A DNA stretch of 64,000 bases, from the NCBI RefSeq assembly GCF_000283155.1, contig NW_004454225.1, positions 1,076,005-1,140,004 on the forward strand, written 5' to 3'. The translations under genes and the position numbers were made by a program. The notes beneath the pieces are model-generated. The model did no database searches and was not told the DNA's origin. It was given only the letters and a program-made list of their open reading frames with translations. Numbering within the stretch: position 1 is the stretch's first letter; each line of letters opens with the position of its first letter. Origin of the DNA: Ceratotherium simum simum (Eukaryota > Chordata > Mammalia > Perissodactyla > Rhinocerotidae). Shown piece after piece: positions 10,880 to 22,664 of this stretch.

Positions 10880-11520
10880 TTCAAAAGAAAAGAAACTGAG
10901 TCAACAGACTCCAGGTGCTGATCTCCCATCCTGTGCTCTTTCCTGCTGTGTCCCCCGACCCTAATCTGTCCTAAGATAGCTCCCTAAATTACCGAATTGC
11001 ACACCTACTGCCCTGCTCAGAAGCCACCACTGGTCCCCTCGTGTCTGGAGTACCAGACCCCGACTCTCGGGTGTGGCACTCAGGGCCCTCCATGATCTGG
11101 CTCTAACCTCTCTTTCCCCTCAGGTCTCCTCTTATTTTGTGACACCAGATTCCACTGCGGTCACCTGGGTCCAGTTCCTGTGGCCAGCACATTTTGCATG
11201 TTCTCACCAACACACCTTGGCACACGCTGTGCCCGAGTGGAACAGCTAACCCCTTTCATCATGGCCAAACGAGCTCCATCAGCGTTTTCTGGTCCCATTC
11301 CTCTGTGTGGCCTCCCAGACTGCCCGGGCCAGGCTCTGAACCTCCGTCAGCCTCTTCATGTAAGCTCCCATCCCTCGTGCCCCAGCCTCAGCCCTACACC
11401 GCAGCCATGGGCAGCAATGGCTAGGCCAGCAGCCGGTGCTGGGTTGGTCCACTCTGCAGCCGTGGCCTGCACTCGGCCACTGTCCAGCCCGTATCATTCA
11501 TGTTCCTCAAGTTTCTGAGG
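10880..11520 (+). repeat. L2 fragment
   Basis: 'ctcagggccctccatgatctggctctaacctctctttcc' and 'ttttgcatgttctcacc' are typical L2 3'-region text. The part after 11300 is a weaker match. Confidence 0.65.
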
Positions 11521-11924
11521 ACTTGAATGGTGGCCTCCTCTCCCCTGGAGCCTGCTTAGCTTTCTCTGAGGTCCTGACCCCCTTCTAGATAATGGAGAGA
11601 GAGCCCGGGGCCCGGCCCCTCCAGCAGCCCTCCACAGTCACGGCACAGGCACCAGCTAGATACCAGAATAGATTGTATCATCCAGACAGAATCTCTGGGC
11701 CAGGGCCCTCAGCTGCCTCCTGGGAGGGAGGGAGCCTTGAGGCTCCTCCGCTGCACCCTCCCTGACCCCAGGGCTCAGTCTCCTCCGCAAGATCCCCCCA
11801 AGTCTTCCCAGCCTCTATTCGCCCACCTCTACTGATGGGGAGTCTTTCCCTCACGGGGCGCCTTGTCCTTCTCTGACTGTTGGTTCATATTCAGCTGAAC
11901 ATCGCCTCCAGGGAACTTCTGCCT
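11521..11924. other. Intergenic, no recognised feature
   Basis: No gene, repeat or RNA signature that I can identify. Confidence 0.45.
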
Positions 11925-12195
11925 GGTTTATTCATTCTTTCACTAGTTCATTCAACATGCATTGAGCACCTACGGTATGCAGGTTGGTGTGCCAACCCAT
12001 TTAAGCTTCATGACACCTCAGTGAGGTGAGGAGGATGATGCCGACGATGGTGACAGTGGCAAAGATGGGAAACTAGTGAGGAATAGAGAGATGTCACTGT
12101 CTAGCATCTCACAGTCGGGGAGCAGAAGGGCTAGGAGCGGAGCTTCCATCTGAGGGCCCCGGGGCCTGTGCTCTTTCTTCCACTGAGCTGGATGC
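11925..12195 (-). repeat. L2 3' end followed by MIR fragment
   Basis: 'tttattcattctttcactagttcattcaacatgcattgagcacctacggtatgc' is the L2 reverse 3' end. 12000-12195 has a degraded MIR reverse strand ending 'cctgtgctctttcttccactgagctg'. Confidence 0.55.
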
Positions 12196-12838
12196 CGCCC
12201 TGGCAGGACCTGGGGGATACTGATGTCCTGGTGGGCAGCTGGGACTAGCCTATCTGGTCCCCCAAAGCCTTCAGTGGAGGTTACAGGGCTGGGCCTGGGT
12301 CAAGGCTGCTGGGGGAGGCAGGGGAAGCCAAGCTAGCCTTGGGGGTCTCAGAAGTTGGGGAGTTTGGCAGAGGAGCCCCAGAGAAGGACCCCTCTTCCCC
12401 CCAGGAGCCTCTTCTGAGAAGGAAGTATTACTTAAGCAACATTGTGTTGGGAGGGGAAATGCGGGGTCCTTGGAGTTCAGCCAGCCTCCTGCCTTCAGGC
12501 TGTTTGGCTTTGTTTGGTTTGGGGGCCTTTTTTTTTTTTTTTTCCTTTTTCTTGGGCTAATTGTTCTCATTAAATCTTTTTGTCCTGTTTTGTTTTTACG
12601 GGGCTGACAGTGCTGTGCAGTGCTCAGCGTGGCTTCCTGTGTTTCTGCCCCAGCACAGGCCCCCCTGGGGCCTTGCTTCCTGTTGTGCGCTGTCACCATG
12701 GCGACTCAAGGCCGGGGGGCTCCACGGCGGTGGGGAGGGGGTGACAGGGTTGACATCACCGGGTGATCAGGCAAGGGGCCGGGGTCCGGAGGGGGGTGAA
12801 TGGGGCCGGGTAGGCAGTGGCGGGAGCCTGGCGCATTG
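12196..12838. other. Intergenic with a T16 run
   Basis: A homopolymer T tract lies at 12528-12543. No gene or repeat family recognised. 12690-12838 is G-rich with several CpGs and leads into the candidate element at 12845-12935. Confidence 0.45.
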
Positions 12839-12844
12839 CTGAGG

Positions 12845-12935
12845 GGTGACTCACAGCCTGGGAAGGGGAAGAATGCCCTCGCATTCTTTCGGGAGGTAAA
12901 CAAGGTCAACGAGTGCGGCCAGGATCCTGTTTACC
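12845..12935. promoter_or_regulatory. Candidate enhancer: AP-1 site, palindrome and mirrored forkhead motifs
   Basis: Within 90 bp: an exact AP-1 site TGACTCA (12847-12853); a perfect 8-base inverted repeat AAGAATGC-CCTC-GCATTCTT (12869-12888); and two forkhead-type motifs in mirror orientation, GTAAACA (12896-12902) and TGTTTAC (12928-12934). The sequence belongs to no repeat I recognise. Function is inference; a target gene cannot be named from this window. Confidence 0.35.
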
Positions 12936-13059
12936 TGACCCGGCCCCCGGGGACCAGGAGCCTGAGTAGGACAACGCACTGGAACAGAACCAGCCAGACC
13001 TCAGGGGCTAGGGGACCTGGCAGGAAGGCCAGGAAAGGTGAGGGGCCGGCGGCGCCAGC

Positions 13060-13200
13060 CCAGACCCCCTTCATGAGGACTGGTGGGTCCCAGAGCCAAG
13101 CCTGGGATTCAAATCACAGTTCTGCTAGGTGACAGCTCTATGACTTTGAGCTGGTCACCTGGCCCCCCTGAGCCTCAGTTTCCCTGATTTCTAATGGGTT
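13060..13200 (+). repeat. MIR fragment
   Basis: 'gggattcaaatcacagttctgctaggtgacagctctatgactttgagctggtcac...gagcctcagtttccctgattt'. Confidence 0.75.
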
Positions 13201-13894
13201 ACTCCCCCTGTGTAGATGGCTCCTTGTTCTCCAATTGCTTGGTGCCTGGTTCCAGGTCTGGGCAGCCCCTGCAGTGCAGCCCAAGGTTCTGCAGTCCTCT
13301 CTGTCCCCGCCACTGGCCAACAAGGCCTGGTCCAGGGCTGGGCCCTCCAGACTCTCCCGTCAGGGGTGAGAGGGTTGCACCTGAGCCAGACACAGTGATG
13401 CCCAGAGGCGCAGGCCAGCCAAAGGGCTGGGAGCCAGCTCCCTCAGAAGGAGGGAGGAGGTGGGGGCACAGCCTGGGGGGAGGGCACCTCTAGAGTCAGG
13501 GCTGGATCTGGTGCAGCTCACCCTCTCCCCAACACTTGCACCTCCCTTCAGCCTTCCCGGAGCCCCACTTCCTATCTCTGGGCCCCCCCCCAGTGACAGC
13601 CTCCCCTGCCCATCACAGGGGGTCCAGAGGAGTCCCTCCTGGAGGCCGTGGCCTGTGCCCTGGTCAGACTCTAGGTCTCCCCGGCGCTGGGGCCCTGCAA
13701 GAACAGCCAGGGAGGAGGTCGGAGCTGAGCTGCCAGCTCCTGTATCTCAGAGACACACCTTCCACGTGGACCCTTTGCCAATGGCAAAACCAACCAGCTG
13801 CCAGCAGGAAGGGACTGCCTCTCTGCAGCACGCCCCCATCCTCTTTAGGTGCCATAGGGGTACCAGGAGATGCCCTCCTGCGGCCACAGTGGCG
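13201..13894. other. Intergenic, no recognised feature
   Basis: GC-rich sequence with mutually overlapping chance frames and no recognised repeat. Confidence 0.45.
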
Positions 13895-14120
13895 TTGAAG
13901 CCACCTGGCCTGGTGGCTAAGAGCGTGGACTTCAGCATCAGACTGGCCTGGATCAAGTCTGGCTTTGCCACTTGCCTGTTGGTACCCTTGGGCAAGTTCC
14001 TCAGCCCCTCCGAGCCTCAGTTTCCTGATCTGTAAAACAGGATCTCCCAGGGTTGCTGTGAGATTGAATGAGTTAATACATATGAAGCACCTAGCACATA
14101 GTAGGTCCTCAACACAGGCT
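13895..14120 (+). repeat. MIR, nearly full length
   Basis: A very clear copy: 'ggtggctaagagcgtggacttcagcatcagactggcctggatcaagtctggctttgccac', 'cttgggcaagttcctcag', 'ctcagtttcctgatctgtaaaac', ending 'agcacatagtaggtcctcaac'. Confidence 0.92.
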
Positions 14121-14689
14121 GAACCCACAGACCCACTGTGTCCTGCCCAGCAGTGCCAGACCCCCAGACTCCCCCGCACCAAGTGCCTGTCCCAGGGCAG
14201 GAACATTGCCCACAACATGCTCTGTGGTTTTCCCATAAGGAGGCCGGACTTGGGCTTCCCTGGACAGGGAATATCCTGTTCTCGGAGTGGGGGGAGGAAG
14301 AGGAGCGGGAAGGACACAGCCGCTCCGCATTCCTGGCATTCTTGGCGGCAGCCCCGTCCAGCTGCCTCTCACTGCCGCTGCCGGGGGCACTGGCCCAGTG
14401 CCACGCTGTCCCGGCATGGCAGAACAGCATCCTACTGGAGGTGCCCCTTGGATGTGGGGTGACAGAGGACCCCTCTTGCAGTAGTTCCACTCACCCTAGG
14501 CTACCACAGAAGCAGACAAATCCCAACCCTGGAAGGAGAGATTTGGAGTCTGAGGGCACTCAGTCAGCAGGGGAGGGGTTTCTGCTTTCAGTTCTACCTT
14601 GTGGGGTTCCCCAGCCTGCCTCCCACCCCCAGGGAAGCTCTGGGGAGTGGCTGGGGGCAGGAGTGGATGGGTGGGGAGGGGAGAGGCAG
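14121..14689. other. Intergenic, no recognised feature
   Basis: No gene or repeat recognised. Open frames up to 217 residues run across here and through the adjoining MIR, which argues against coding. Confidence 0.45.
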
Positions 14690-14800
14690 AGGGGTCCTGG
14701 GATCTAGTCTTCAGTGCCTGGGACAGTTGCTTTCCCTCTCTGGGACTCAGTTTCTCCATCTGCAAAATGGGAGGTCTGTCGTCCTCCCCATCCCCCAGCA
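14690..14800 (+). repeat. MIR fragment
   Basis: 'gggacagttgctttccctctctgggactcagtttctccatctgcaaaatggga'. Confidence 0.7.
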
Positions 14801-15034
14801 TTGCTGCACTGTGATGTCACCATCTAGTAATTGCCTCTTTGCAGAGCCTCTTCCGCTGACTGAGAGCAGAAGCCCAGCACTTCCCTTCGCTGAGCCTGGC
14901 CTGGTGCAGGTTACGGTGGTTTCCACTGTTTACCCAAGGCCAACTCCATCCGCAGCCATAGTCCTAGGCGTCTGAGTCTCAGAGAAGAGCTGGAAACAAC
15001 ACAGCCCTGGGGGTGGTCAGGCTCCGGAGCCTTC

Positions 15035-15120
15035 TGCCAGGATGTGTCTTGGAGGCCCTGGGAGGGAAATGACTTGTCCGAGATCCCACAGCTTAGCCAG
15101 GTCGAGCTGACTCGACCCCA
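15035..15120 (-). repeat. MIR-like fragment
   Basis: 'gggaaatgacttgtccgagatcccacagcttagccaggtcgagc' resembles the MIR reverse strand. Confidence 0.4.
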
Positions 15121-16239
15121 CTCATTTACTGCTCCTGCACAAAGCTACCCAGAGCTGAGTTCATTCTTTTCATGTTTTTTCTGCAAAGAGTCTCTGGTTT
15201 CAGACCCTCGAGAGCCAGAGCAGTCTGGGAAGGAGCCGAGACAGGGCGGCTCCCCAGGGGTCTGCCTCAGAGACCTCCTCTCCACAGGAGACCCCAGACC
15301 CTGGCACCCCCACCTCTCTCCGCTCTGCCCTCTGTAGTCAGGGAGCCTGGAGGAGTCACGCAGGACCGGGGGGGCGGGGGGAGTGGAGGGGTGTACTGGG
15401 GTGGACACATGTGGGGTCAAGCCTGGAGCTCCAGTCTCTGGACTCCCTCCCTCTCCTCTCCTGCAGCTCAAGGACCACCCCAAGCCCCTCTGCCCAGTCC
15501 TAGAGACCGCCCAGAGCGGTCTGCATCAATGCCCCACTGCACAGTTCAAGGGCTCACTCTGGCTCCAGGGACAGGGACCAGGGGAACCCGGTCCAGGCCA
15601 CACGGGGGCACAGAATAGGCTCCTTGCTGGAGTCAGGAGCCCCAAGACGTCCCCACCACTGGATGTCAGCTCCTCCATCGCCCATCGGAGGGTTGGACGA
15701 GATAGTCCCTCTGAGCCAGCCCCACTCAGACCCTCTGTGGTCCCAGGATTCTGAGGTTCGAGTTCTCAGTTCTGTGACCATCCACCTCCCTCTGCATACC
15801 CTTGAGAGCATTAAGCAGTGTAAACCCGCTCCGTCACCTGCCCTAGCCTGGAGCTTGCCCCTCAGGGTGCAGCCAAGGCTCTGCTCCCAACAACCCCACT
15901 TCCCCACCACCTGATCCCCTGAAAGGCTGGACACCCCCAAAGCCATTGCCTCCACCTTCCCTTGGTGCCCCGCTGCCTCCCATCCACTCTCCCTGTCTGG
16001 TTGTCCTGTCTGTCCGTCCCAGTCTCTGTCTGTCTGGGCGACAGGAGGAGGAAAATGCGGGAACACTACCTGCTGGGTCCACGTGACCAGTGCACTGTTC
16101 ACCCTCTGTTGGAAAATCACGTCAGCCCTGGAGATTGGGAGTCGGGGAGTGTGCACCCATGTGTTTGTGGTCATGGGGGCTGGGGGGTTGTATATGTGTG
16201 TGGAGGACAGGGGGTGCACGTGTCATGATAGTTTGTGGT
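15121..16239. other. Intergenic, no recognised feature
   Basis: GC-rich. A 221-residue minus-strand frame (15554-16219) has no domain and overlaps plus-strand frames. A short imperfect TG stretch lies near 16190. Confidence 0.45.
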
Positions 16240-16580
16240 GGAATGCTTGGTTACATAAATTATGATAAGCTGATACAGTGGAATATTATGCGGCCATAAA
16301 AATGATGTATTTGAAGAATAGTGATGACATAAGAAATGGTCTCAACATAAGATTTAGTAAAAGAAAACATGTACACCCAGAAGAAACAGTTGAGGTGAAT
16401 ACTTTGAATGCAAAGATAATCATCATTAAGTAATGATTATCTCTGGATTGCTAAATTGTGAGGATTCTTGTCTTTCCTTTATACTCTTGCATATTTTCAA
16501 CGTTTTCCACAACGAGCACACGTTAGTTTTATAATCAGGAAAAGGAGAATAAATGTAATAAAAAACAAATTAAAGATGAA
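16240..16580 (+). mobile_element. L1 3' end
   Basis: 'acagtggaatattatgcggccataaaaatgatg' and the AT-rich 3'UTR-like text that follows are typical of old L1M 3' ends. Confidence 0.7.
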
Positions 16581-16679
16581 CTAGAAAACAAATAAACATG
16601 ACTTAAAATAAAAGAAACTAAGGCCTAATAGAAAATATTCAACATTAAACTAAGCCAAATGTTTGACTCAAGTTAGCAA

Positions 16680-18290
16680 ACACAGAGTGAGCACCTACTG
16701 TGTACCGAGGCTCTGCTGAGCTCGGGATTACAGAAATGCCCAAGACGTAGCCTCCGTGCTGAGTGCAATGTCCGTCTGGAGGGTAGGACAGTCACCAGTC
16801 ACAGGTGGATAACGCAGACACAGGTGGAATATGGTCCTGCTCGAAGGGCACCAGAGAAAGAGAGAGAGAGAGATGGATGAATCAGGAGGTGGAATATGGT
16901 CCCCCTCAAAGGGCACCAGAGGAAAAGAGGTGGATGAATCTGGACGGCTTCAAGGAGGAGGTGACAATCACAGGAGGGCTTCAGGGAGGGCATGTGGTAG
17001 TGGAGGGAATTACGGTGGGTGGTTAGGGGATCTACCCTTTGTCTGGAGCACAGATTAACTACAGGCAGGGATGAGAAACAGGTGACAACCTTCAACCCAC
17101 TAGAAGTCTGCAGTGCTGGGTTGAGAGAGACTTTAAAGCTCAGTGGGCATTCATGGGGAAAAGATGCAAGGATTGATTACAATTAATTCATTCATTCAAC
17201 AAATATTGGTTGAGTCCCCACCACGTGCCATGCACTGTCTGGGGATCCTGCAATGCAGCTTCCATTCAAATGGAGGGAACGGGTGGGGGGACGGGAGAGG
17301 CCGTGGGGAGGGGGGTTCGTGTCGTGTGACGTGGTCAGGAAGGCCTCACCCAGCGGGGAATTTGCTCAGATACTAAAGGAAGTGAGGCGTGGGGTCTGGA
17401 GGAGGAGGGCGTCAGGCTGGGGGGCACCGCAAATGCAGAACCCCGAGGGAGCACAGGAGAGGGAGGTCAGGGTGGGCCGTAGGTCCTTGTGGGCCGTGGT
17501 GAGGACCTGGGCGTTTCCTCTGAGTGAGAGTGGGAGCTGTGGGGGTCGAGCAGAGGAGTGCGCCATCTGACTTACCTGGTAACAAGCCCACTCGGGGTGG
17601 GGATGGCGGTGAGGGCTGAGGAGAGGTGGAGGGGCTAGGCTGGGCCGCCAGCCTGGGGGTGGTGCGGAGGAGGAGCAAGAATCTAAATGTATTTTGAAGG
17701 CGGAGTTGACAGTGTTTGCAGCGGGTTGGATGGGGGAGGGTAGAGGAAAGAGGAGGGCCAAGGCTAAGGCTTGGGCCAGCACTTGGAAGGATGGAGCTGG
17801 GGGCAGGTTTGGGATGGCGGGGAGCAGGGCCAGCAGGCGCTGGAGTCGGACAGCTGAGGGTTGAGATGCCCAGTGACAGATCTGAGACATCCCCGGGGAG
17901 GAGGAGCAGGCAGCGGGGCACAGGAGTCCGAAGTTCAGGTCCCAGCCGGGGACACACATTTGTCACTGGCTTGGGGGTGGCAACTACTCCGTGAGATAGG
18001 ACGAGATCACCTGGCAATGGGTGTAGACAAAGAAGAGTTCCAAGGATTGCGCCCAGGCCCCCCCAACATTTAGGAGTCGGAGAGATGAGGAGGGACCCGC
18101 AGAGGAGCCTGAAGGGAGCGGCCAGGTAGGTGGGAGGCGCAGGAGAGTGGGGGTCCTCAGCCACGGTCCTCGGCACTGCGCAGCGTGGAGGTCGATGGAG
18201 ACACAACAATTGTGAGTCCTGCAGAGCGATGGGTGCAAGTCTGATAGGAGAGAGAGGGTTCGGGAAAGAATAGAGGAGAGGAAGTTAAAA
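16680..18290 (-). repeat. L2-related sequence, fragmented
   Basis: 'agtgagcacctactgtgtaccgaggc' (16687 on) and 'attcattcattcaacaaatattggttgagtccccaccacgtgccatgcactg' (17187 on) are L2 reverse 3' ends. The following G-rich text (to ~18290), such as 'gacgagatcacctggcaatgggtgtagac', resembles L2-associated interior but is less certain. The 265-residue minus frame here is chance. Confidence 0.5.
16822..16940 (+). repeat. 65-bp tandem duplication
   Basis: Two units of about 65 bp. Both contain AGGTGGAATATGGTCC, AAGGGCACCAGAG and TGGATGAATC in order, with a (GA)n expansion only in the first. Unit starts are 16822 and 16887. Confidence 0.85.
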
Positions 18291-19174
18291 GGGCGAGTGG
18301 AGACAACTCCCCCTGCTGCCCTGGAACCCAGGCCCGAGGCTCAGAGGGCCCCACGCGGCCTCCTCCCGCTGCCTCCAAGCCTTGGCCAGGGGCAGCTGTT
18401 CACTGCGGGGCAGGGAGACAGTGGACAGAGCTTGGTCTGGGCTGGGTGTCCACACACAGGTGCTCAAGGCTGTTCAAGGCGTGGTGAAGCCAGGGCAGAG
18501 AAAAGAAGGATCTGGGCTGGGGCCGAGGCTGGCTCTCCCCATGCCGCCATGTTCCAGGAGCGGGGAATTCTGAACCCAAACCCTTCATGAAGAAGATCTA
18601 CTCACCAGGTAGAAAGAGAGAACATATTTGATTTCACAGTTGCTTGTCGTGTGTACGCCATTTGGACATTTAGACTTGGAGTATGTGAGCCTCATCTGTC
18701 CTCCTGTCCCAGGCCCTGCAGATGTTAGCGCTGACCTGAGAGCACACAGCCTGAGAGACGGGGTGAAGAAAGGGTTGTTTTTAGTTTTGGCTCCGTTTTT
18801 TTTTGTTTTTAAGATGGGAGAAGAACTAGCATTTTCTCCTGAAGAATGAGCCCAGAGAGGGGAATTGGTAGTGCAGGGGGGGTGTGAATTGCAGGGCGGA
18901 TGGGGTTCAGTGAGCACATGAAGGGCGGGCCTTAGCGACACTCACAGATGCTCCCCCACAGGAGTAGGGGGAAGGCGCGGGGTCCAGCAGGCAGGTGGTG
19001 GGAGCATGTGGAAGTTCTGCCATGATTCCTTCTGTTATGTCAGTGAGAAAGCAGCAAAGCCATGGGCTACAAAGAAGGGAAGAAGGCCCTGGAGTTCGCT
19101 GAGGAAGGAGAAGGTGTGAAAGTGACCTCTCAGATGGAGGGGGAGCGAGTGGACCAGGGAAATGTAGCAGCATT
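18291..19174. other. Intergenic, no recognised feature
   Basis: No gene or repeat recognised. A T-rich interruption lies near 18775-18812. Confidence 0.45.
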
Positions 19175-19680
19175 GCCCAACAACACTCACAGATTGCACT
19201 TTCCAAAGATGGCCATAACAACATCTCCCATCTCACAAGCTCTTCTAGAACCTTCCACTCCCCACCGAGAAGTGGAGTCTAATTCCCCTCCCCTTGAACT
19301 TGGGCAGGCTTATGACTCACTCATTACCAATGGAATGCGGTGCAAGTGACGCTGTAACACTTTGGAAGCTACATGAGAAAAGCTTCCATCTTGTAGAACA
19401 CTCACGCTGGAGCCCTGGGCAGCCATGCGTGAGGAAGACCAAGCGAGTTCCAACAGAGAGACCGCGTGGAGAAGCTCTGAGTCCACGGAGAGAGACAAGT
19501 GTTCGGCCAGCACCCAGATGCTCCAGCCCCAACCTCCATCCGACTGCCACTCTGTGAGATCCTAAACAACCCTGCTGAGCCCTCCCCAAATCCGTGACGG
19601 AATCCACGAGAGATCGTAAAATTCTTGTTGTCTCAAGCCTCTGCTTTATGATGCAGAATTAGCCAAGTGGAACGAACACC
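19175..19680 (+). mobile_element. MLT1-type ERVL-MaLR LTR
   Basis: 'gtggagtctaattcccctccccttgaacttgggcaggcttatgactcactcattaccaatggaatgcggtgcaagtgacg' and 'gttgtctcaagcctctgc' follow the older MLT1 LTR pattern. Related copies occur at 36940-37402 and 49030-49410. Confidence 0.6.
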
Positions 19681-20335
19681 AAGGGCCAACTTGAGATTCA
19701 TGGTCATAGACATAAAGTGACACACCCCACTGGCCCAGCAATAGCCAACACATTTCTGCAGGAATGGGAGGTTGCACAGTCGCCCCAAGTTTCCCCTCCT
19801 TGACTCAAGGGAGGAGTAGAGAGAGTGAAGGAGAAAAGGTAGAGGGGATTGGGTCTTGGATGTCAGGCTAGGGTTCTTGAACTTGACCCTGTAGGCTACT
19901 GAGACAACCCCAATGAGAGCTATTTATGTTCTGTGCACATGTGGGCCCACTCTGGGTTTAGCAATATAGAATACAGCTGCCATCCTCAGATGAGCTGTGG
20001 TGGGGGAGGGGATCTCCCAGAGGCCTGGGGACTCTGGGCACGGCTGGTCCTCAGCCCGTCCCATCCGCCCACCCAGCCGTGCAGCCAATAGACTGGGAGA
20101 GGGGTGGAGAGTGGTGAGACTCAGGGCGCCCATCTGAAAAAATGGGGGCCTTGGACTCAAGGCCTCTGAGTGGTCTTCTGGGTCTGAGACTAAGGACAGG
20201 ACAGGGGCATTTTTGGTCATGTTTCCACACAAGCATTGCCTGTGGTCAGGGCAGATGCTGGGCTGGGCCTTGGGCTCCATCCTGCGAGCTGGAGATGCAG
20301 GAAGAGGATGGGAGGCCTGGCCCTTATTATGCTAT
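19681..20335. other. Intergenic, mostly unassigned
   Basis: 19830-19910 may be a small L2 reverse fragment ('gggtcttggatgtcaggctagggttcttgaacttgacc'). The rest is unrecognised. Confidence 0.4.
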
Positions 20336-20790
20336 AGGCCTTGTTCAGGACTTTTAGGTTCCAAGTAACAGAAAACCCTACTTGAGGTGGCTTTAAAAAC
20401 TGAACTCTATGGGCTGTGTAGTAACTGAAAAGCACAGGGGTATTTGAGGTTTCAGACGAAGCTTGATCCAGCCGTGCAAACAGGGTGACAGGACCTGGTT
20501 TCTCTGCCTCCATCTCCCTTCTCCGTGTTCTCTCATTTGCTCCTTTCCCAGATGGGCTCTCCCTGTCTCAGTACTGCTCCCAATCAGGTCTGGTCGACCT
20601 CCCTCTCTTCACATGGGGTGGAGAGAGAGAAAGTCTGCCTCTGAGATCTCAAATAGAGTCTTTGCTCTGATTGGCCTGACTTGGGTCATGTGTCCATCCC
20701 AGCGACAATCACAGTGTCCGTGAGATGGGATATAGTAATTGGCTTAAGCCAATCAGGGCCCACCTGGAGCTGAGGTGGTGTCTACTCACC
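20336..20790 (+). repeat. Dispersed repeat, family unresolved
   Basis: 'ggttccaagtaacagaaaaccctacttgaggtggctttaaaaa...gctctgattggcctgacttgggtcatgtgtccatccc...agccaatcagggcccacct' is a widespread mammalian repeat pattern, with related copies near 38000 and 44930. Confidence 0.55.
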
Positions 20791-21329
20791 CAGCTGTGTG
20801 CAGGGAAACATGGAGTCCTGTCAGGAGGGAGGAAAGGGGATGGATGCCAAGGAGGCAGCCCCCCAGTATCTGCTACTACAGGGCACACTCGAGAACAACA
20901 GACAAGGACCTAAGGCGAGTTCCAGGGTCCACCCAGAAGAACCTTCTGGAGACTGCGTGCCGTCAGAGAGGAAGTGGTTGAGCACCGGAAAGGGGGGAAT
21001 CTCCCATCAAAGCTATTTCCAGTACCAGCTGCCCATCTGGCCGGCCTGGAGCCCTGGGATAGGGGTGGCCACCACTGGCCGGAATCCAGGGCCCGGCTGG
21101 GACACTTGGGCAGCTGGAAACTGATTAAGCCGGGAAAAGTGCAGGCCAGAGAGAGCTGGAGTGAGGAAGCAATCTGACTCTTCCCTAACACCAAAAAAGG
21201 GAACAGAAAATGTCCTCTTAGGCACCAGGAGGATCCAAACAAGTAGCACGTGACACAGCAAATGGCCCTTCCGTCCGGGCTCTGGTCTGCCGGGTATTTC
21301 CATACCTTCTCGCCCAAGAAGTCTGGGAG
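20791..21329. other. Intergenic, no recognised feature
   Basis: Nothing assignable. Frames up to 154 residues overlap on both strands. Confidence 0.45.
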
Positions 21330-21440
21330 CAAGACTGGGTAGCAGTTAGCCCATTGTCCAGATGGAGAGGCCAAGGCCCTGAGAAAAGTGACTCCTCAGG
21401 CTTCACACCCTGGAAGGGCAAAGCCAGGGTATGAACCTGA
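21330..21440 (-). repeat. MIR-like fragment
   Basis: 'cattgtccagatggagaggccaaggccctgagaaaagtgac...agccagggtatgaacctgagc'. Confidence 0.4.
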
Positions 21441-21599
21441 GCTCTCTCTGGAGTACCCCCTCCTTCCCTAGCACAGCCTGGAGTCAGGCCCCCTCCCATA
21501 CACAGAGTAACGTGGTGGTGAGGCCACTGGCTGGGAGGGCGTTCCAATCCCCCCATGGCCCCCAATATCTGGGAGGCCTGGGAGACGGAGGAAAGGGCT

Positions 21600-21790
21600 G
21601 CAGGGTCCAGTTGGCCCAAGTTCAAATCCTGTCTCCACCACTCTGGTTGTGTGAACTTGGGCAGGTCAGTGTCCTCATTTATAAAACTAAGAACGGAAGA
21701 CTTCTGTCACAGGTCATTGGGAGAAGTGATTGACATCACACCTGTAAAGCAACTCGCACAGCGCAGCGCGTGGGGAACGCCGCATTCCTC
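21600..21790 (+). repeat. MIR fragment
   Basis: 'agttcaaatcctgtctccaccactctggttgtgtgaacttgggcaggtcagtgtcctcatttataaaac', then 'acacctgtaaagcaactcgcacag'. Confidence 0.8.
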
Positions 21791-22664
21791 ACGTAATGGA
21801 AGGAAAGTGTAAGGTCTGATTACGATACCATGGCGGACATGCTGTGATCCACTGGACCCAAGGCTGCGACATGCCTTGGGTAGGAGACACTTCCAAAAAA
21901 CAGCGGGGGCAGGACATTCATCAGGAAATTAACCAGGGGGTCCTCACTTCCTGGGAGGGACTCGGGTCCAATTCCAGTTCAGCCCCGATGCTCAGTGGGA
22001 GCCCAGACACTGCAGCATCTGTGTCCACCCTTTCCCCAGGGACCAGGGCAGGCCTTTCATCCCCTGAGCCTGGGCTCGGCAGGGGTGAGGAGGCTGCAGA
22101 CAGGGCATCATTGTCCCTCCCAGCTGGGCCCAGATTCTGCAGCTGCCAGTGCATCTGGGGCACCGGGTCTTCCTGGACCAGCCCAGCTGTGTGTACGTGT
22201 ATATGTGTGTGTGTTGGAGGGTGTTTGTCCCCCAGTTGCCACGGGAGACCCAGATTCTACACTGGGTGTTCTCTCCAGTGTCCTGACGGTGACCCCAGAG
22301 CATCTCTAACCAGCAGGCCTGGGTGGGGCCTGGGAAGACAAAGCTGCCTTTGGCTGCCAGCAGCCAGGCTGGCACAGTGCGTCAGCTCCACGGCCAACCA
22401 GGGAGACCTGGAAGTCAGCCTTGTCGCCCCCTCTCTGTCACCACGCACATCTTGTTTTTGTCATGACGTGACATGACAGATGTTGCTTGTTAATTCTGCT
22501 GTGGAAATGGCGGCTGCCGTCCAGCCACACAGCCACTGCTGCCCTGGTCACCCCCACTATCTCACCCTCCTTCCTTGTCTCACAGTCGGTCTGTCCTGCA
22601 TCCACAGCCAGGGGGAGCTTTGAGAAACGCAGTTCCACGGCATCAGTCCCTGCTTTAGAGTCCT
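21791..22664. other. Intergenic, no recognised feature
   Basis: A 210-residue plus-strand frame (21844-22476) is compositionally ordinary, lacks any domain I know and overlaps minus frames. A short (GT) stretch lies near 22200. Confidence 0.45.

Noticed and set aside
21844..22476. 210-residue plus-strand frame
   Set aside because: No start context, domain or family resemblance, and competing minus frames.
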